From Pseudonocardiaceae bacterium (GTDB lineage Bacteria; Actinomycetota; Actinomycetes; Mycobacteriales; Pseudonocardiaceae): a DNA stretch of 7,001 bases. The stretch covers positions 1 to 7,001 of the forward strand of contig JAICSB010000165.1 of NCBI GenBank assembly GCA_025937115.1, read 5' to 3'. Shown here piece by piece: positions 6,612 through 7,001 of the stretch (position 1 is the stretch's first letter; each line of letters starts with the position of its first letter). Below the pieces are notes generated by a model. That model ran no database searches. It was not told the DNA's origin and saw nothing but the letters and a program-made list of their open reading frames with translations. Position numbers and translations under genes: made by a program.

Positions 6612-7001
6612 ATGGACCTCGACGAGGCACGGGCGGTTGTCGCTGAGCAGCACCACGCGGTGCTGACCACCCTGCGCCGCGACGGTACGCCGCAGATGTC
6701 GCCGGTGGCGGCGACGGTGGACGCAGCGGGCCGGGTGGTGGTGAGCACCCGTAAGACCGCGTTCAAGGTGCGTAACCTACGGCGCGACCCACGAGTGTGG
6801 CTGTGTGTGCTGCCTGATGGGTTCTACGGCGGCCGCTGGATCCAGGTGGGTGGCTCGGTGCGGATAGTCGAGCTACCCGAGGCGATGGAAGGGCTGGTGG
6901 ACTACTACCGGAGGGTGTCCGGCGAACACCCGGACTGGGATGACTACCGGGCGGCGATGGAGCACGATCAGCGAGTGCTCTTGCAGGTCGAGCTCACCTC
7001 G
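6612..7001 (+). CDS. PPOX-class, probably F420-dependent oxidoreductase/binding protein (3' end outside window)
   Basis: The frame from ATG 6612 stays open through 130 codons to the window end. It matches the split beta-barrel (pyridoxamine 5'-phosphate oxidase-like) family, in the actinobacterial F420-type subgroup. Visible elements are DGTPQMSPVAATVD (24-37), the cofactor-phosphate segment STRKTAFKVRNLRRDPRV (45-62), GRWIQVGGSVRIVELPEAM (74-92), and LVDYYRRVSGEHPDWDDYR (95-113). Most of the domain is present; only a short C-terminal end should be missing, as the family is usually ~135-150 residues. Cofactor (F420 versus FMN) and substrate cannot be settled from sequence alone. Its closeness to thyX suggests co-transcription, although dapA is the more usual thyX neighbour in actinobacteria as I recall. 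Confidence 0.88.
   Translation, partial: MDLDEARAVVAEQHHAVLTTLRRDGTPQMSPVAATVDAAGRVVVSTRKTAFKVRNLRRDPRVWLCVLPDGFYGGRWIQVGGSVRIVELPEAMEGLVDYYRRVSGEHPDWDDYRAAMEHDQRVLLQVELTS

Overview
The window is high-GC, densely coded DNA with frequent GTG starts, typical of an actinobacterium. The markers agree: a dapB start overlapping the end of an M16-family processing protease, a flavin-dependent thymidylate synthase (ThyX) very close to the mycobacterial enzyme, and a PPOX/split-barrel protein of the F420-associated type. A Pseudonocardiales-like host is plausible, but the genus cannot be fixed from this sequence alone.

Left part (1-1174, + strand): the C-terminal end of the M16 peptidase runs into dapB through an ATGA overlap. 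Next (1191-2291) is a self-contained unit of about 1.1 kb. It holds a minus-strand gene for a DUF559/AbiEi-antitoxin-like protein with a PD-(D/E)XK-type nuclease C-terminus. The gene is bracketed by two pairs of near-perfect palindromes, one pair on each side and in inverted orientation. Its N-terminal coding part appears split from the rest by a one-base frame change near 2037-2040. Two CCTGTGGAT repeats, one inside a consensus DnaA-box sequence, lie upstream of it.

Middle (2305-4192): a GNAT acetyltransferase (-) and an AlkX/YcaQ-type DNA glycosylase (+) diverge from a 60-70 bp gap containing a perfect 12-bp palindrome. The glycosylase gene converges with, and overlaps by 20 bp, the gene of a DUF4097 beta-repeat protein (-).

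Right part (4173-7001): a two-gene minus-strand operon encodes a HicB-like ribbon-helix-helix protein followed by the DUF4097 protein. It diverges from thyX (+), and the control region between them holds a concentric, operator-like palindrome. thyX is followed after 14 bp by a PPOX-family F420-type protein that runs off the window.

dapB (lysine/diaminopimelate synthesis) and thyX (dTMP synthesis) are housekeeping genes that lie close together in many actinobacteria. Here about 4.6 kb of accessory genes separates them. The most unusual element is the palindrome-bracketed nuclease-like gene, whose layout recalls REP-bracketed domesticated elements. No rRNA, tRNA, CRISPR array or recognisable transposase was seen.
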